Positions 26,984 to 38,115 of a DNA stretch of 64,000 nucleotides are shown here, in pieces. Made by a program: the position numbers and the translations under genes. How positions within the stretch are numbered: the first letter of the stretch is position 1; the number at the start of each line of letters is the position of its first letter. The stretch is from Pseudomonas fluorescens (GTDB lineage: Bacteria > Pseudomonadota > Gammaproteobacteria > Pseudomonadales > Pseudomonadaceae). The stretch is from the NCBI RefSeq assembly GCF_902497775.2, contig NZ_OZ024668.1, forward strand, positions 3,704,326-3,768,325, written 5' to 3'. Under the pieces are notes generated by a model. That model saw only the letters and a program-made list of their open reading frames with translations. It searched no databases and was not told the origin of the DNA.

Positions 26984-27436
26984 TCAGTAGCGGTCGTGGC
27001 GCGGCAGGCGCTGGGACAGCTCATCGAGCAACTTCTGCTCACGCTTGTCCTCGATCATCCGCGCCTCATCGATGTAGCGCTGCACCAGTTTGCGCAAGCC
27101 TTCGACCCGCGCATAGGCCTGCTGCCAGGTACCACGGGCGTTTTTCAGGTTGTTCTGGTGCCAGGCCAGGCTCTGGCGCTGCTGGGTCATGGCCGCTTCC
27201 AGCTGACCGAGAAAGCTCTGGTAATTGACCAGCCAGCTGCCGGACACGCCCTGCCCGCCGCGGTCGATCCACTGCAACTGGTAGTCTTCGCGAAAGCGAT
27301 CGAGTTCGGCGAGCTTGACCTGGGCCATGTTGACTTGCTGCTGGAACTGCCCCAGGCGCTGGGCGGCTTGGCGTTCGGCGTTTTCCGCCATCTCCACCAC
27401 CGGCGCCAGACGCGCGGCACGGCTGGGCTGAGCCAT
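26984..27436 (-). CDS. fliJ: FliJ, export chaperone-escort / ATPase stalk
   Basis: 150 residues, almost wholly alpha-helical and rich in Gln, Ala, Arg and Leu, as expected for the two-helix coiled coil of FliJ. It inserts in the FliI hexamer and contacts FlhA. It follows fliI by six bases, at the end of the fliEFGHIJ operon. Confidence 0.94.
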   Translation of the reverse strand: MAQPSRAARLAPVVEMAENAERQAAQRLGQFQQQVNMAQVKLAELDRFREDYQLQWIDRGGQGVSGSWLVNYQSFLGQLEAAMTQQRQSLAWHQNNLKNARGTWQQAYARVEGLRKLVQRYIDEARMIEDKREQKLLDELSQRLPRHDRY

Positions 27437-27442
27437 AAGCTA

Positions 27443-28804
27443 TCAGCCGCCAGCCGCGGGCTGGGCGAACACGCTGGCCAGATGCTCGCGGCTTTGCTGC
27501 ATGCCGACGTTGTCGTTCAGGCCCTGGCGCAGGAAGTGCACCAGGCGCGGCTGCAGGGCGATGGCAAGGTCAGTTTCGGCATCGCCACCGGCGACGTAGG
27601 CGCCGACGCTGATCAGGTCGCGGCTTTGCGAGAGGCGCGACCACAGCTGCTTGAACTGCTGCGCTTCGGTCATCTGCTCGGGGCTGACCACCTGCGGCAT
27701 GACCCGGCTGATGGACGCCTCGATATCGATGGCCGGGTAATGCCCCTCCTCGGCCAGGCGCCGGGACAGTACGATATGGCCGTCAAGCACGCCCCGCGCC
27801 GAGTCGGCAATCGGGTCCTGCTGGTCGTCACCTTCGGACAGTACGGTATAGAAAGCGGTGATCGAGCCGCCACCGGCCTCGCCGTTACCGGCGCGCTCCA
27901 CCAGCTTGGGCAGCTTGGCGAACACCGACGGCGGATAACCCTTGGTCGCCGGCGGCTCGCCGATGGCCAGGGCGATTTCCCGCTGGGCCTGGGCGAAACG
28001 GGTCAACGAATCCATCAGCAACAGGACGTTCTTGCCCTTGTCGCGAAAGTACTCGGCGATGCGCGTACAGTACATTGCCGCACGCAAGCGCATCAGCGGC
28101 GCATCGTCGGCGGGCGATGCCACCACCACCGAGCGTTTGAGGCCTTCTTCACCAAGAATATGCTCGATGAATTCCTTGACCTCGCGACCGCGCTCACCGA
28201 TCAGGCCGACGACGATGATGTCCGCTTCGGTAAAGCGGGTCATCATGCCCAGCAGCACACTCTTACCGACGCCGGTACCGGCAAACAGACCCAGGCGCTG
28301 GCCTCGGCCGACCGTCAACAATCCGTTGATGCTGCGAATGCCGACATCCAGCGGCTGGCTGATCGGGTCGCGGTTGAGCGGGTTGATGGTCGGGCCATCC
28401 ATGGGCACCCAGTCTTCGGCTTTCATCCCGCCCTTGCCGTCCAGGGCTCGTCCGGCACCGTCAAGCACCCGCCCGAGCATGCTCATGCCCATGGGCAAGC
28501 GGCCGCTATCGGCCAGCGGCACCACACGCGCACCCGGGGCAATGCCGGCAACGCTGCCGACCGGCATGAGGAACACCTTGCCGCCAGCAAAGCCCATGAC
28601 CTCAGCCTCGACCCGCACCGGGTGATAGCTGTCGTCGTTGATCACCACACAGCGACTGCCGACCGCCGCGCGCAGGCCTTCGGCTTCGAGAGTCAGGCCG
28701 ACCATGCGCAGCAGGCGGCCTTCGACCACTGGCTGGGACGGTAAATTGACGGCGTCGGCGTAAGCGCCCAGGCGCTTGCCGAAACTGGTTCGTTCAAGGC
28801 GCAT
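27443..28804 (-). CDS. fliI: FliI, flagellar export ATPase
   Basis: 453 residues from the ATG giving [10 protein letters not shown], the usual length; the reading frame is open further upstream but runs through fliH. Walker A GTGVGKS at 176-182, Walker [21 protein letters not shown], and the F1-ATPase-like fold. It energises unfolding and delivery of export substrates. Its start overlaps the end of fliH by 11 bases. Confidence 0.97.
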   Translation of the reverse strand: MRLERTSFGKRLGAYADAVNLPSQPVVEGRLLRMVGLTLEAEGLRAAVGSRCVVINDDSYHPVRVEAEVMGFAGGKVFLMPVGSVAGIAPGARVVPLADSGRLPMGMSMLGRVLDGAGRALDGKGGMKAEDWVPMDGPTINPLNRDPISQPLDVGIRSINGLLTVGRGQRLGLFAGTGVGKSVLLGMMTRFTEADIIVVGLIGERGREVKEFIEHILGEEGLKRSVVVASPADDAPLMRLRAAMYCTRIAEYFRDKGKNVLLLMDSLTRFAQAQREIALAIGEPPATKGYPPSVFAKLPKLVERAGNGEAGGGSITAFYTVLSEGDDQQDPIADSARGVLDGHIVLSRRLAEEGHYPAIDIEASISRVMPQVVSPEQMTEAQQFKQLWSRLSQSRDLISVGAYVAGGDAETDLAIALQPRLVHFLRQGLNDNVGMQQSREHLASVFAQPAAGG

Positions 28805-29555
28805 CGGGGCTGTCCAGGTCGACCTGCAGGTCGGGTGCCGCCGGGTGCAGGCTTTGGTCATGGAGCTGGTCGAACAGCTGCGCCATGGCCTTTTCGATAC
28901 GGGTTTCCATGCTTGCATCGATGCGGCTGTGATCAGTCTCGATGCGGCAACCGCCTGGCAACAGGGCTTCGTCCTCGAGCAGCTTCCAGCGCTCCTCGTG
29001 ACGCTCGCGCAAGGCTTTGATCAGCTCGAAGTCTTGCGGGTTGATATGGATACGGATGTTCTCGGCGCCCATTGGCAGCAGCTTCAGAGCCTCTCGCAGC
29101 ACCTGGCCGATCTGGCTGGAATCACTGCGCAGTTCGCGGCCAACGACCTCGCGGGCGATGTGTCCGACCAGGTGAACCACGGCCTTTTCAATCTGGCTGT
29201 CCTGGTCGGCGATGGGTTCGAGCAGGTGGGTCATGACCTGTTCGAGGCTGGCCAGCTTGGCGCCCAGGGCCTCTTCAGCTTCCTGGCGAACCTTGAGCTG
29301 GGTGCTGTGAAAGCCTTCGCGCTCGCCGGTGGCAAAGCCTTCGTTATAGGCTTCCTGGCGGATACTTTCGAGCTCTTCGAGGGTCAGTGGCTGGACTTCT
29401 TCCAGCGGCACTTCTTCGATTTCTTCCTGAACCGCTTCAGGCTCGGGTTCAGGCTCAGGTTCCGGCTCCGGATCGAAACTGGGCAACGCCCAGCGGTCGA
29501 AGTCCTCGACGTCGTTGGCGCGAATCAGCTCACTCAGGTGCTCATTGGTTGACAT
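28794..29555 (-). CDS. fliH: FliH, regulator of the FliI ATPase
   Basis: 253 residues from the ATG giving [10 protein letters not shown]. An N-terminal acidic repeat of alternating Pro-Glu (residues about 29-42) is followed by a long coiled coil and a C-terminal domain binding FliI. It anchors FliI to FliN at the C ring. The start preferred here lies outside the REP hairpin; a longer frame beginning MGAGLTRD is only the translation of that repeat. Confidence 0.94.
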   Translation of the reverse strand: MSTNEHLSELIRANDVEDFDRWALPSFDPEPEPEPEPEPEAVQEEIEEVPLEEVQPLTLEELESIRQEAYNEGFATGEREGFHSTQLKVRQEAEEALGAKLASLEQVMTHLLEPIADQDSQIEKAVVHLVGHIAREVVGRELRSDSSQIGQVLREALKLLPMGAENIRIHINPQDFELIKALRERHEERWKLLEDEALLPGGCRIETDHSRIDASMETRIEKAMAQLFDQLHDQSLHPAAPDLQVDLDSPDAP

Positions 29556-29576
29556 GATTTCACGCACTCGCAAAAC

Positions 29577-29633
29577 ATCGCGGGTCAAGCCCGCTCCCAC
29601 AGGACCTCTGTGGGAGCGGGCTTGACCCGCGAT
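29577..29633. repeat. Perfect 26-bp-arm REP hairpin between fliG and fliH
   Basis: Two 26-base arms (29577-29602 and 29608-29633) are fully complementary around a five-base loop. The core GCGGGTCAAGCCCGCTCCCA is the Pseudomonas REP type. It sits inside the fliE-J operon, six bases after the fliG stop, so the mRNA will form a very strong stem-loop there. It may protect the fliEFG part and lower fliHIJ expression. Both of its strands encode MGAGLTRD, which creates false gene starts. Confidence 0.95.
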
Positions 29634-29639
29634 AAGGTC

Positions 29640-30659
29640 TTAGATCATCTCTTCGCCGCCCTTGCCACCGAGAACGATTTCTCCGGCTTCGGCCATACGG
29701 CGGGCGATGGTGAGGATTTCCTTTTGCGCCGTCTCGACGTCGCTGACACGCACTGGGCCCTTGGCCTCGAGGTCGTCGCGCAGCAGCTCGGAGGCACGCT
29801 TGGACATGTTCTTGAAAATCTTCTCCTTGACCTTCTCGTCGGCGCCCTTGAGCGACACCACCAGCACGTCGGAGGAGACTTCGCGCAGCAGCGCCTGGAT
29901 ACCGCGGTCGTCGACATCGGCCAGGTTGTTGAAGACGAACATGAGGTCTTCGATCTGCTCGGAGAGGTCGCCGTCGATGTCGCGGATCGCGTCCATCAAC
30001 TGGCCTTCGACGGAGCTGTCGAGGAAGTTCATGATGTCCGCTGCCCGCTTGATACCACCCAGGGTGGTACGCGCGGCGTTGGAGTTGCCCGAGAACTGCT
30101 TCTCGAGGATCTGGTTCAGCTCCTTGAGCGCCGCCGGCTGTACGGTGTTGAGCGACGAGACGCGCAGGATGATGTCCAGGCGCACCTTGTGGTCGAAGTT
30201 GCCCAGCACTTCACCGGCCTGGTCCGGGTCCAGGTAAGCCACCACGATGGCCTGGATCTGCGGGTGCTCGTAGCGGATGACGTCGGCCACCGCGCGCGGT
30301 TCCATCCACTTGAGGCTGTCCAGGCCGCTGGTGTTGCCACCGAGCAGGATGCGGTCGATCAGGCCGTTGGCCTTGTCCTCACCCAGGGCCTGGGTGAGCA
30401 TCTTGCGGATGTAGCCGTCAGAGCCGACGCCCAGGCTGGTCTGGTCGCCGACGATCTCGACGAACTCGCTCATCACCTGCTCGACCTGCTCGCGATGGAC
30501 GTTGCCCACCTGCGCCATGGCCACACCGACCCGCTGCACTTCCTTGGGGCCCATGTGCCGCAGCACCTGCGCGGCATCGGTTTCACCCAGCGACAGCAGC
30601 AGGATCGCAGCCTTGTCGACACGGGTCAGTTTGGCGGTAAGGGCTCGGTTATCACTCAT
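29640..30659 (-). CDS. fliG: FliG, rotor / switch protein
   Basis: 339 residues with three armadillo-like domains: N-terminal FliF-binding, middle with the EHPQ motif region (RYEHPQIQAIVVAYL) and C-terminal torque helix (DIDGDLSEQIEDLMFVFNNL, DDRGIQALLREV). It transmits force from the stator. Overlaps the fliF end by eight bases. Confidence 0.97.
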   Translation of the reverse strand: MSDNRALTAKLTRVDKAAILLLSLGETDAAQVLRHMGPKEVQRVGVAMAQVGNVHREQVEQVMSEFVEIVGDQTSLGVGSDGYIRKMLTQALGEDKANGLIDRILLGGNTSGLDSLKWMEPRAVADVIRYEHPQIQAIVVAYLDPDQAGEVLGNFDHKVRLDIILRVSSLNTVQPAALKELNQILEKQFSGNSNAARTTLGGIKRAADIMNFLDSSVEGQLMDAIRDIDGDLSEQIEDLMFVFNNLADVDDRGIQALLREVSSDVLVVSLKGADEKVKEKIFKNMSKRASELLRDDLEAKGPVRVSDVETAQKEILTIARRMAEAGEIVLGGKGGEEMI

Positions 30660-32433
30660 CGGCGTTGATCCACTCTTTCACGACCTGGGCCACACGACCC
30701 GGATCTTCGGCCACCAGGCTCTTGATTGCATTGAGCTGTGCGTCATAACCCTCGCTCGGGCTTGGCAGCAGAATGCTTTGCGGACCACCCAGGCTCACGC
30801 GGTCGTTGGCCAGATCGCCATCCAGACCGAGCATGCCACCCAGTTCCATGTCGCCATCGGCACCGGCGCCTTGCTTGCCATTGCCGGTGATGTTGTTGAG
30901 CACCGGACGCAGCACGCCGAACACCAGGACCAGGATGAACAGTACGCCCATGACCTGCTTGATGATGTCCCAGAACCACGGCTGCGAGTAGAAAGGAATC
31001 TCGGTAATCACCTCGCCACGGTCGGCGGCGAACGGTACGTTGATCACGCTGACGCTATCGCCACGGCTGGCATCGAAGCCCACCGCATCCTGCACCAGGC
31101 GGGTAAAGCGCGCCAGGTCTTCGGCAGCCCACGGGGTGCGAGCGGCATCGCCGGTGGCCGGGTCGACCTTGAGCTGGTCATCGACCACCACCGCTACCGA
31201 CAGGCGGGTCAGGCGACCCTGCTGCTGACGGGTGTGGCTGATGGAACGGTCGAGCTCGAAGTTCTTGGTCGACTGCTGACGCTTGTCCGCCGGGTACGGC
31301 GCAAGCATCGGCTGGCCGGTGGCCGGGTCCATGATCTGCTGACCGTTGGCATCGAGCAGCGGCTGGCCAGGTTGAATGGCGCTGGCGGCAGTCTGCGTGC
31401 CACCGGTGGTCTGCGGCGCCGAGGCCGGGCCGGGTGGCTGGTTGCTCAACGCACCAGGCACGCCTTGCGGGCCCATGCTGCTGGAGCGCTGTTCGTTGAC
31501 CGACTGTTCGCTGCGCAGTGCCGGCTGGTCGGGGTTGAACTGCTCGGAGGTCGATTCGACGGCGCTGAAGTCCAGGTCTGCCGACACTTCGGCCTTGTAA
31601 CGGTCGTTACCCAGCACCGGCTGGAGAATGTTGTGCACACGCTGGGTGAGCAGGCCTTCCATGCGGCGGCTGTAGTCGAACTGCTTGCCGGCCATGGTCA
31701 GCTCGGAGTTCTCGACCTGGTCGGACAGCAGGTTGCCCTTCTGGTCGACCACGGTGACCTGGGACTTGTTCAGCTCCGGCACGCTGGTGGCCACCAGGTT
31801 GACGATGGCCATCACCTGACCGGCTTCCAGGGCACGGCCCGGATACAGCTCGACCAGTACCGAAGCACTTGGCTTGCGCTCGTCACGGACGAACACCGAG
31901 CTCTTCGGGATCGCCAGGTGCACGCGCGCACCCTTGACGTTGTTGAGGCTGGAGATGGTCCGCGCCAGCTCACCTTCCAGGCCGCGACGGTAACGGGTGG
32001 CCTCCATGAACTGACTGGTGCCCAGGCCCTGCTCCTTGTCGAGGATCTCGAAACCGACATTGCCGTCGCTCGGCGCTACACCGGCGGCGGCCAGTTTCAG
32101 GCGGGCACGGGAAATATCGTCGGCCTTGACCAGCAAGGCACCGGAATTGGGTTCGACGTTGTAGGGGATGTCGGCAGCGGCCAGGGTATCCATGACCTGC
32201 TTGGTGTCCATGCCGGCCAGGCTGCCGTACAGCGGCCGGTAGTCCGGTTGCTGCGACCACAGCACCACGGCAAAGCCGATCGCCACGCTCGCCGCCAGAC
32301 CGACCAGCAGGCCGACCTGACGCAGCATTGGCATCTGCGAAATATTTTCCAGGAACGACATGCCGAACAACGGCGGCTTGGGCGCTGCCCCGCTGCTTTT
32401 CGCGGGCACGTTATCGACGACTGCTTCGGCCAT
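30652..32433 (-). CDS. fliF: FliF, MS-ring protein
   Basis: 593 residues: first membrane helix (about 33-57), periplasmic ring-building motifs (DISRARLKLAAAGVAPSDGN, TRYRRGLEGELARTISSLNN), a Pro/Gln/Ala-rich insertion (about 325-375), second helix (about 455-475, VMGVLFILVLVFGVL) and a cytoplasmic tail that binds FliG. It is the base on which rotor, export gate and rod are built. Confidence 0.97.
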   Translation of the reverse strand: MAEAVVDNVPAKSSGAAPKPPLFGMSFLENISQMPMLRQVGLLVGLAASVAIGFAVVLWSQQPDYRPLYGSLAGMDTKQVMDTLAAADIPYNVEPNSGALLVKADDISRARLKLAAAGVAPSDGNVGFEILDKEQGLGTSQFMEATRYRRGLEGELARTISSLNNVKGARVHLAIPKSSVFVRDERKPSASVLVELYPGRALEAGQVMAIVNLVATSVPELNKSQVTVVDQKGNLLSDQVENSELTMAGKQFDYSRRMEGLLTQRVHNILQPVLGNDRYKAEVSADLDFSAVESTSEQFNPDQPALRSEQSVNEQRSSSMGPQGVPGALSNQPPGPASAPQTTGGTQTAASAIQPGQPLLDANGQQIMDPATGQPMLAPYPADKRQQSTKNFELDRSISHTRQQQGRLTRLSVAVVVDDQLKVDPATGDAARTPWAAEDLARFTRLVQDAVGFDASRGDSVSVINVPFAADRGEVITEIPFYSQPWFWDIIKQVMGVLFILVLVFGVLRPVLNNITGNGKQGAGADGDMELGGMLGLDGDLANDRVSLGGPQSILLPSPSEGYDAQLNAIKSLVAEDPGRVAQVVKEWINADE

Positions 32434-32448
32434 GACTCAATCTCGCCC

Positions 32449-32775
32449 TTATACCGGCATCTGCATGATGTCTTGATAGGCCTGCACCAGCTTGTTGCGC
32501 ACCTGGGTCAAGGCCTGGAACGACACGCTGGCTTTCTGCGAAGCGATCATTACGTCGGTGAGGTCTACGCCACTTTTACCGATCTCGAAGGCATTCGCCA
32601 ACTGCGTGGAGGCTTGCTGGGTGTCGCTGACCTTGTTGATGGCCTGCCCCAGCATATCGGCAAAATTGCTCGAACCGAGCTCAGGCGCGGCGGCAGCCTT
32701 CGGCATCGACATGGCGTCCATTTGCATGGCCCGCATGTCCAACATCAATCGATTAAATTCAACACCTTGGCTCAT
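32449..32775 (-). CDS. fliE: FliE, MS-ring/rod junction protein
   Basis: 108 residues from the ATG giving [10 protein letters not shown]; ends with the family pattern [20 protein letters not shown]. It joins FliF/FliP to the proximal rod and is the first exported protein. First gene of fliEFGHIJ, 51 bases after the predicted sigma-54 start. Confidence 0.96.
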   Translation of the reverse strand: MSQGVEFNRLMLDMRAMQMDAMSMPKAAAAPELGSSNFADMLGQAINKVSDTQQASTQLANAFEIGKSGVDLTDVMIASQKASVSFQALTQVRNKLVQAYQDIMQMPV

Positions 32776-32836
32776 GGACTTCTCTCTCCGACGGCCCGCA
32801 TTTTTTTGACACTCACGCAGCGGATAGGCAGGACAT

Positions 32837-32852
32837 AGCAACAAGAGTGCCA
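32837..32852 (-). promoter_or_regulatory. Sigma-54 promoter of fliEFGHIJ
   Basis: Minus strand TGGCACTCTTGTTGCT: both blocks match TGGCAC and TTGCT in full, with only the purine after CAC replaced by T. Predicted start near 32826. Class II control by FleQ is expected. Confidence 0.85.
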
Positions 32853-32895
32853 GCTCTGCCCGCAGCCCGAACAAAAACTCTAATTCAATAACTGG

Positions 32896-34272
32896 TCAGC
32901 TGGCGTACAGGCTGGCCTCGACATCCATACCGGCATCACGCATCTGCGCCAGCTTGTAGCGCAGGGTGCGCGGGCTGATGCCCAGGCGCTCGGCAGCCTC
33001 CTTGCGGCGGCCGCGCTCGGCACGCAGGGTATCGATGATCATCTGAAACTCATGACGGCGCATGTCATCGCCCAGACCGCCTGCGGCCTCGGCCTCGATC
33101 GGTGCGACTGTCGCTACAGGCGCTGCGGCGAACATCGGCAAGACGCCGGCAAGACAGAAATCCGCCGCCTCGATTACCCCGCCCTGCTGCAGGATCAAGG
33201 CCCGCTGGATGGCGTTGTCGAGCTCGCGCACGTTGCCCGGCCAGGCATAGCCCTGCAGGCAGGCCTGGGCCTCAGGCGACAGGCACACCTGCGCGTGCTT
33301 CATTTTATTGACGTGGCGCGCCAGCAAGCGCTCGGCCAGCGGCAGAATATCGGCGCTACGCTCGCGCAGCGGCTTCCATGCCAGCGGGAACACCGACAGG
33401 CGATAGAACAGGTCTTCACGAAAACGCCCCGCCGCCACTTCGCCAGCCAGGTCACGGTTGGTGGTGGCGACCACGCGAATATCCAGGGCAATCGGCTTGC
33501 GCCCACCGACCCGCTCCACTTCACGCTCCTGCAGCACCCGCAACAGCTTGGCCTGCAGGCCCAGGGGCATTTCGGAAATCTCGTCGAGCAGCAAGGTGCC
33601 GCCGTCGGCCTGCTCGAACTTGCCGGCCTGGGCGGCAATAGCGCCAGTGAACGAGCCCTTCTCGTGACCGAACAGGGTGGCTTCGAGCATGTTGTCCGGG
33701 ATCGCCGCACAGTTGATCGCCACGAACGGCTGCTCGGCGCGCAACGATTGCTGGTGAATGTAGCGCGCCAGCACCTCTTTGCCGGTGCCGGACTCGCCCG
33801 AGATCAGCACGGTCGAGTCACTGCGCGCGACCCGCGCCGCCAGCTCCAGCAACTGCGCACTGGCAGGCTCGCGCGCCACCGGCCCTTCACCTTCGCCAGC
33901 GCCGACCACACCCAGGGCGTGACGTGCCACCAGCTCAAGCAAGGCCTTGGGCTCGAACGGCTTGACCAGGTAATCGGCCGCGCCCTGGCGCATGGCCTCG
34001 ACCGCACGCTCGACGGCGGCATGCGCGGTCATCAGCAATACCGGCAACTGCGGCTGGCGCGCACGCAGCAAGGCCAGCAACTGGTGCCCGTCCATGCCTG
34101 GCATGTTCACATCACTGACCACCAGGCTGAATGCCTCGCCGGCGACCACTTCCAGTGCCTCTTCGGCCGAACCCACGGCCTGATAGGCAAAGCCGCCCAG
34201 CTCCAGGGTGTCGGCCAGTGCCTGCCTCAGCGCGCGGTCATCTTCGACCAGCAGCACCTTGATTGCTTTCAT
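32896..34272 (-). CDS. fleR: FleR, sigma-54-dependent response regulator for class III genes
   Basis: 458 residues: receiver domain with D54 ([13 protein letters not shown]), AAA+ domain with Walker A GESGTGKE and Walker [15 protein letters not shown], and a Fis-type helix-turn-helix ([20 protein letters not shown]). The loop that touches sigma-54 reads GSFTGA instead of the usual GAFTGA seen in FleQ here. Phosphorylated by FleS, it activates flgBCDE, flgF-L and fliK in P. aeruginosa. The fleS stop and fleR start share one base. Confidence 0.96.
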   Translation of the reverse strand: MKAIKVLLVEDDRALRQALADTLELGGFAYQAVGSAEEALEVVAGEAFSLVVSDVNMPGMDGHQLLALLRARQPQLPVLLMTAHAAVERAVEAMRQGAADYLVKPFEPKALLELVARHALGVVGAGEGEGPVAREPASAQLLELAARVARSDSTVLISGESGTGKEVLARYIHQQSLRAEQPFVAINCAAIPDNMLEATLFGHEKGSFTGAIAAQAGKFEQADGGTLLLDEISEMPLGLQAKLLRVLQEREVERVGGRKPIALDIRVVATTNRDLAGEVAAGRFREDLFYRLSVFPLAWKPLRERSADILPLAERLLARHVNKMKHAQVCLSPEAQACLQGYAWPGNVRELDNAIQRALILQQGGVIEAADFCLAGVLPMFAAAPVATVAPIEAEAAGGLGDDMRRHEFQMIIDTLRAERGRRKEAAERLGISPRTLRYKLAQMRDAGMDVEASLYAS

Positions 34273-35483
34273 TACTCTGTCTCCGCCGGCTGCGCGCCGA
34301 TCAGCGGCAGGCTGATCCGTGCACAGGTGCCGCGACCGGGTCGCGAACGTATTTGCAAACTGCCCTGGTGAGCCCTTGCCACGGCCTTGACCACCGCCAG
34401 GCCGAGCCCGGTGCCGGTGGCCTTGGTGGTCAGGAACGGCTCACCCAGGCGTACCAGCAAGGCACTGTCGATACCGGCACCGGCATCGCTGATGCACAGG
34501 TGCAGGACCTGCTCGCGCCGGTACAGGTGAACTTTGAGTCGCGCAGGCTCGCCACTGGCCTGCAGGGCGTTCTCGATCAGGTTGAGCATGGCGCCGACCA
34601 GGGTGTCGCGGTTGCACAGCAGCTCCCCCAAGTGACTGTCGCACTGCCAGCGCACCGCATGCCCCTGGACATGGGTCTGCGCGGCCTGCTGCAGGGCCTG
34701 GAACAGGGCCTTGGGCGTCAGTCGATCGGTCAGCGGCAACTCGCCACGGGCAAACACCAGCATGTCACGCACCTGGTGCTCCAGTTCGTGCAGGCGCTCC
34801 TTGAGGTTGCCGGCGAAACGCTGCTGGGTTTCCACCGGCAGGCTCTGCTCGGCCAGGTGACTGGCATAGAGCATGGCCGCCGACAAGGGCGTGCGGATCT
34901 GGTGGGCCAGGGACGCCACCATGCGCCCCAAGGAGGACAAACGCTGGTGGCGAGCCAGTTGGTCTTGCAGGTGACGGGTTTCGGTCAGGTCATTGAGCAA
35001 TACCAGCTGCCCGGGCTCGGCGTCCAGCGAACGGGTGGCAATCGACAAGCGCCGGCCATCACGCAACGACACTTCGTGGCCGTCATCTTCGCGCGGGGCA
35101 AAACTGCGAGCGATCACCTCACGCCACAACTCGCCCACCAGCGGCTCGCCAAGCAAGTCGCTGGCCGCAGGATTGGCCTCGCGCACCCGGCCCAGGCCAT
35201 CGATGACGATGACCCCGCCCGGCAACAGCGCCAGCAAATTCTGCAGACGGTTGGCCAGGCGCTCCTTCTCGGCAAGCTCGGCCATGCGCTGGGCACTGAC
35301 CACCGCCAGCTCGCCCTTGAGCTCGGTGACCCGGGCTTCGAGCAGACTGTAGGATTCACTGAGCTGGCTGGACACCTGATCGAACATGGCAAAAGCCTGC
35401 TCGAGGCCAAGACGGCTTTCCTGCTCGGCGGCGTTCGGCCCCTTCGGTTCAGGGACACAGGAGATGGTGGCGACCTGGGGCAT
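34272..35483 (-). CDS. fleS: FleS, PAS-domain sensor histidine kinase
   Basis: 403 residues without membrane helices, so cytoplasmic. A coiled-coil start (about 15-65), a PAS domain (about 70-175, LLALLPGGVIVIDGLGRVRE), the H box SLAHQIRTPLSAAML and the ATPase with N box LNLIENALQAS and G boxes DAGAGI / GTGLGLAVVKA. It senses an unknown signal tied to basal-body completion and phosphorylates FleR. Confidence 0.96.
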   Translation of the reverse strand: MPQVATISCVPEPKGPNAAEQESRLGLEQAFAMFDQVSSQLSESYSLLEARVTELKGELAVVSAQRMAELAEKERLANRLQNLLALLPGGVIVIDGLGRVREANPAASDLLGEPLVGELWREVIARSFAPREDDGHEVSLRDGRRLSIATRSLDAEPGQLVLLNDLTETRHLQDQLARHQRLSSLGRMVASLAHQIRTPLSAAMLYASHLAEQSLPVETQQRFAGNLKERLHELEHQVRDMLVFARGELPLTDRLTPKALFQALQQAAQTHVQGHAVRWQCDSHLGELLCNRDTLVGAMLNLIENALQASGEPARLKVHLYRREQVLHLCISDAGAGIDSALLVRLGEPFLTTKATGTGLGLAVVKAVARAHQGSLQIRSRPGRGTCARISLPLIGAQPAETE

Positions 35484-35535
35484 CGTGCTCTCTCGCGTGG
35501 CTGACCGTCATAAAACGGTATGGTGTCAGCGATAT

Positions 35536-35551
35536 AGCAATAGCCGTGCCG
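35536..35551 (-). promoter_or_regulatory. Sigma-54 promoter of fleSR
   Basis: Minus strand CGGCACGGCTATTGCT fits TGGCACR-N4-TTGCW with only the first base changed. Predicted start near 35525, 42 bases before fleS. FleQ-dependent transcription of fleSR is established in P. aeruginosa. Confidence 0.8.
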
Positions 35552-35641
35552 GATAGTTTGGAAAGGGTTGCGAGCGAAGCTGCGGGGCGGCGGCAAAGGC
35601 CGATGGGGCGGGCGTTACAGCCCCTTAAAAGATAGGGTTAT

Positions 35642-35679
35642 TAGCCATGATGAGCGCGTTGCGCGACCCATCATGGCTA
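35642..35679 (-). terminator. Probable terminator after fleQ
   Basis: TAGCCATGATG (35642-35652) and CATCATGGCTA (35669-35679) form an 11-pair stem eight bases after the fleQ stop. On the minus strand it is followed by AATAACCCTATCTTTT, an imperfect T-rich tract. The stem separates fleQ from the fleSR promoter. Confidence 0.6.
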
Positions 35680-35687
35680 CACAGGCG

Positions 35688-37163
<1,476 letters not shown>

Positions 37164-37334
37164 GCAATAACAACTTCCCTAGTCATCTCGGCGCCCTTGT
37201 AAGGGCAAGCTCGACATCATTCCGACTGAACGGTCAGTGTTCGGACGTCTGAAATTAGAAAACAGCCACTAGTTAAGTCAAAAAACCGTACATAGTCAAA
37301 TTTATGGCGCACTGCTTTTTGGTTTTGCCCAGTT
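37164..37334. other. 171-bp fleQ leader, no convincing promoter
   Basis: AT-rich relative to its surroundings. On the minus strand two TTGACT boxes occur in series (within about 37273-37300), each followed after 17-18 bases by poor -10 matches (TTAACT, TAATTT). A small inverted repeat GCCCTT-GT-AAGGGC lies about 30 bases before fleQ. No sigma-54 or sigma-28 element was found, consistent with FleQ at the top of the cascade. Confidence 0.4.
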
Positions 37335-37631
37335 TCAGCTGAACAAATGGTATACCTTTGCCGCGTTTTTGGCTTGTCGGATCTGCGTCATCTCATCGAC
37401 TATTGATTGACGCTCCCCACTTGCAACCTCAATTAATTCCCTGTAAACGCCCAGCAGCTCCTCGAGCTTGCCGCGCAGCGTCGCCTCATCGACCGACGCT
37501 TCGGCCAGCACATCGTCCACGCACAGGCGGCAACTGACGTCGAGCTCGCTGATCGCCTCCCAGTCACGACTGGCCAGGGCACCCAGCAATGCCTCGCGGG
37601 TTTGTTCGATACGTTCGAGCACGACACTCAT
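37335..37631 (-). CDS. fliT: FliT-like flagellar chaperone (FliS' of Pseudomonas)
   Basis: 98 residues, all helical, with no membrane segment; size and order (fliD-fliS-this gene-fleQ) match the FliT/FliS' genes. FliT-type proteins guard the cap protein FliD before export. AGGAG lies six bases before the ATG. Nine bases after fliS, so co-transcribed. Sequence conservation is weak, so the symbol rests partly on context. Confidence 0.75.
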   Translation of the reverse strand: MSVVLERIEQTREALLGALASRDWEAISELDVSCRLCVDDVLAEASVDEATLRGKLEELLGVYRELIEVASGERQSIVDEMTQIRQAKNAAKVYHLFS

Positions 37632-37640
37632 TGCAATCTC

Positions 37641-38036
37641 CTAGGCGTCGGCGAGTTGATCGCCGATCGCGTCCCAGCCTTCCTTGACGGTAATCAGCAG
37701 ACGCGCCACTTCGTTGAGGATTTCCGGATCGTTCTGCACGTTCGCCTCGACCAGGCGCTTGCTCATGTACGAATACAGGTTATCCAGATCGGCCAGCGAG
37801 TCAGCATGGTTTTCCAGGTCCAGACCTTCACGCAAACCGCCGACGATACCGATCGCCTTGCCAATCAGGATACCGCGCTGAGCTACGTCGTTACGCGCCA
37901 TGGCGCCCTTGGCCTGGGCAATGCGATCAAGGCCACCCTGCATCAGCATCTGCACCAGACGATGCGGGCTGGCCACAGAGGTCTGGGCCACGCCGTTGAC
38001 TTTCTGATACTGCCGAAGGGCCAACATCGGATTCAT
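37641..38036 (-). CDS. fliS: FliS, flagellin export chaperone
   Basis: 131 residues with the FliS pattern ALRQYQKVNGVAQTSVASPH, RLVQMLMQGGLDRIAQAKGA and LYSYMSKRLVEANVQND. It binds the flagellin C-terminus and prevents early polymerisation. A FliA-type promoter lies between it and the fliD terminator, so fliS-fliT forms its own late transcription unit. Confidence 0.97.
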   Translation of the reverse strand: MNPMLALRQYQKVNGVAQTSVASPHRLVQMLMQGGLDRIAQAKGAMARNDVAQRGILIGKAIGIVGGLREGLDLENHADSLADLDNLYSYMSKRLVEANVQNDPEILNEVARLLITVKEGWDAIGDQLADA

Positions 38037-38077
38037 GTTCTACCTCGTCACCGCAAAAAAGGTTTCGTATACCGCTT

Positions 38078-38104
38078 ATATCGCCTGCGCGTCAAAAAAC
38101 TTTA
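38078..38104 (-). promoter_or_regulatory. Sigma-28 promoter of fliS-fliT
   Basis: Minus strand TAAA-N15-GGCGATAT: full -35 core, exact spacing, two mismatches in the -10 block. Predicted start near 38070, about 35 bases before fliS. It stands directly after the fliD terminator. Confidence 0.6.
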
Positions 38105-38115
38105 GCGCCCACAGC

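Noticed and set aside
28804..28918. Upstream extension of fliI (38 extra codons).
   Set aside because: The extension is out-of-frame fliH sequence with Arg/Ser/Thr-rich shadow composition; the start at 28804 gives the standard FliI N-terminus.
29555..29640. Apparent starts MGAGLTRD for fliH and for an antisense frame.
   Set aside because: Both are translations of the two arms of the REP hairpin. The fliH start at 29555 gives the usual N-terminus.
30502..32838. Long open frames on the strand opposite to real genes (e.g. 778 codons across fliF, 611 across fliI, 587 and 453 across the large transferase, 475 across cheA).
   Set aside because: They mirror high-GC genes with strong codon bias, have no ribosome sites or recognisable domains, and the opposite strand encodes well-known proteins.
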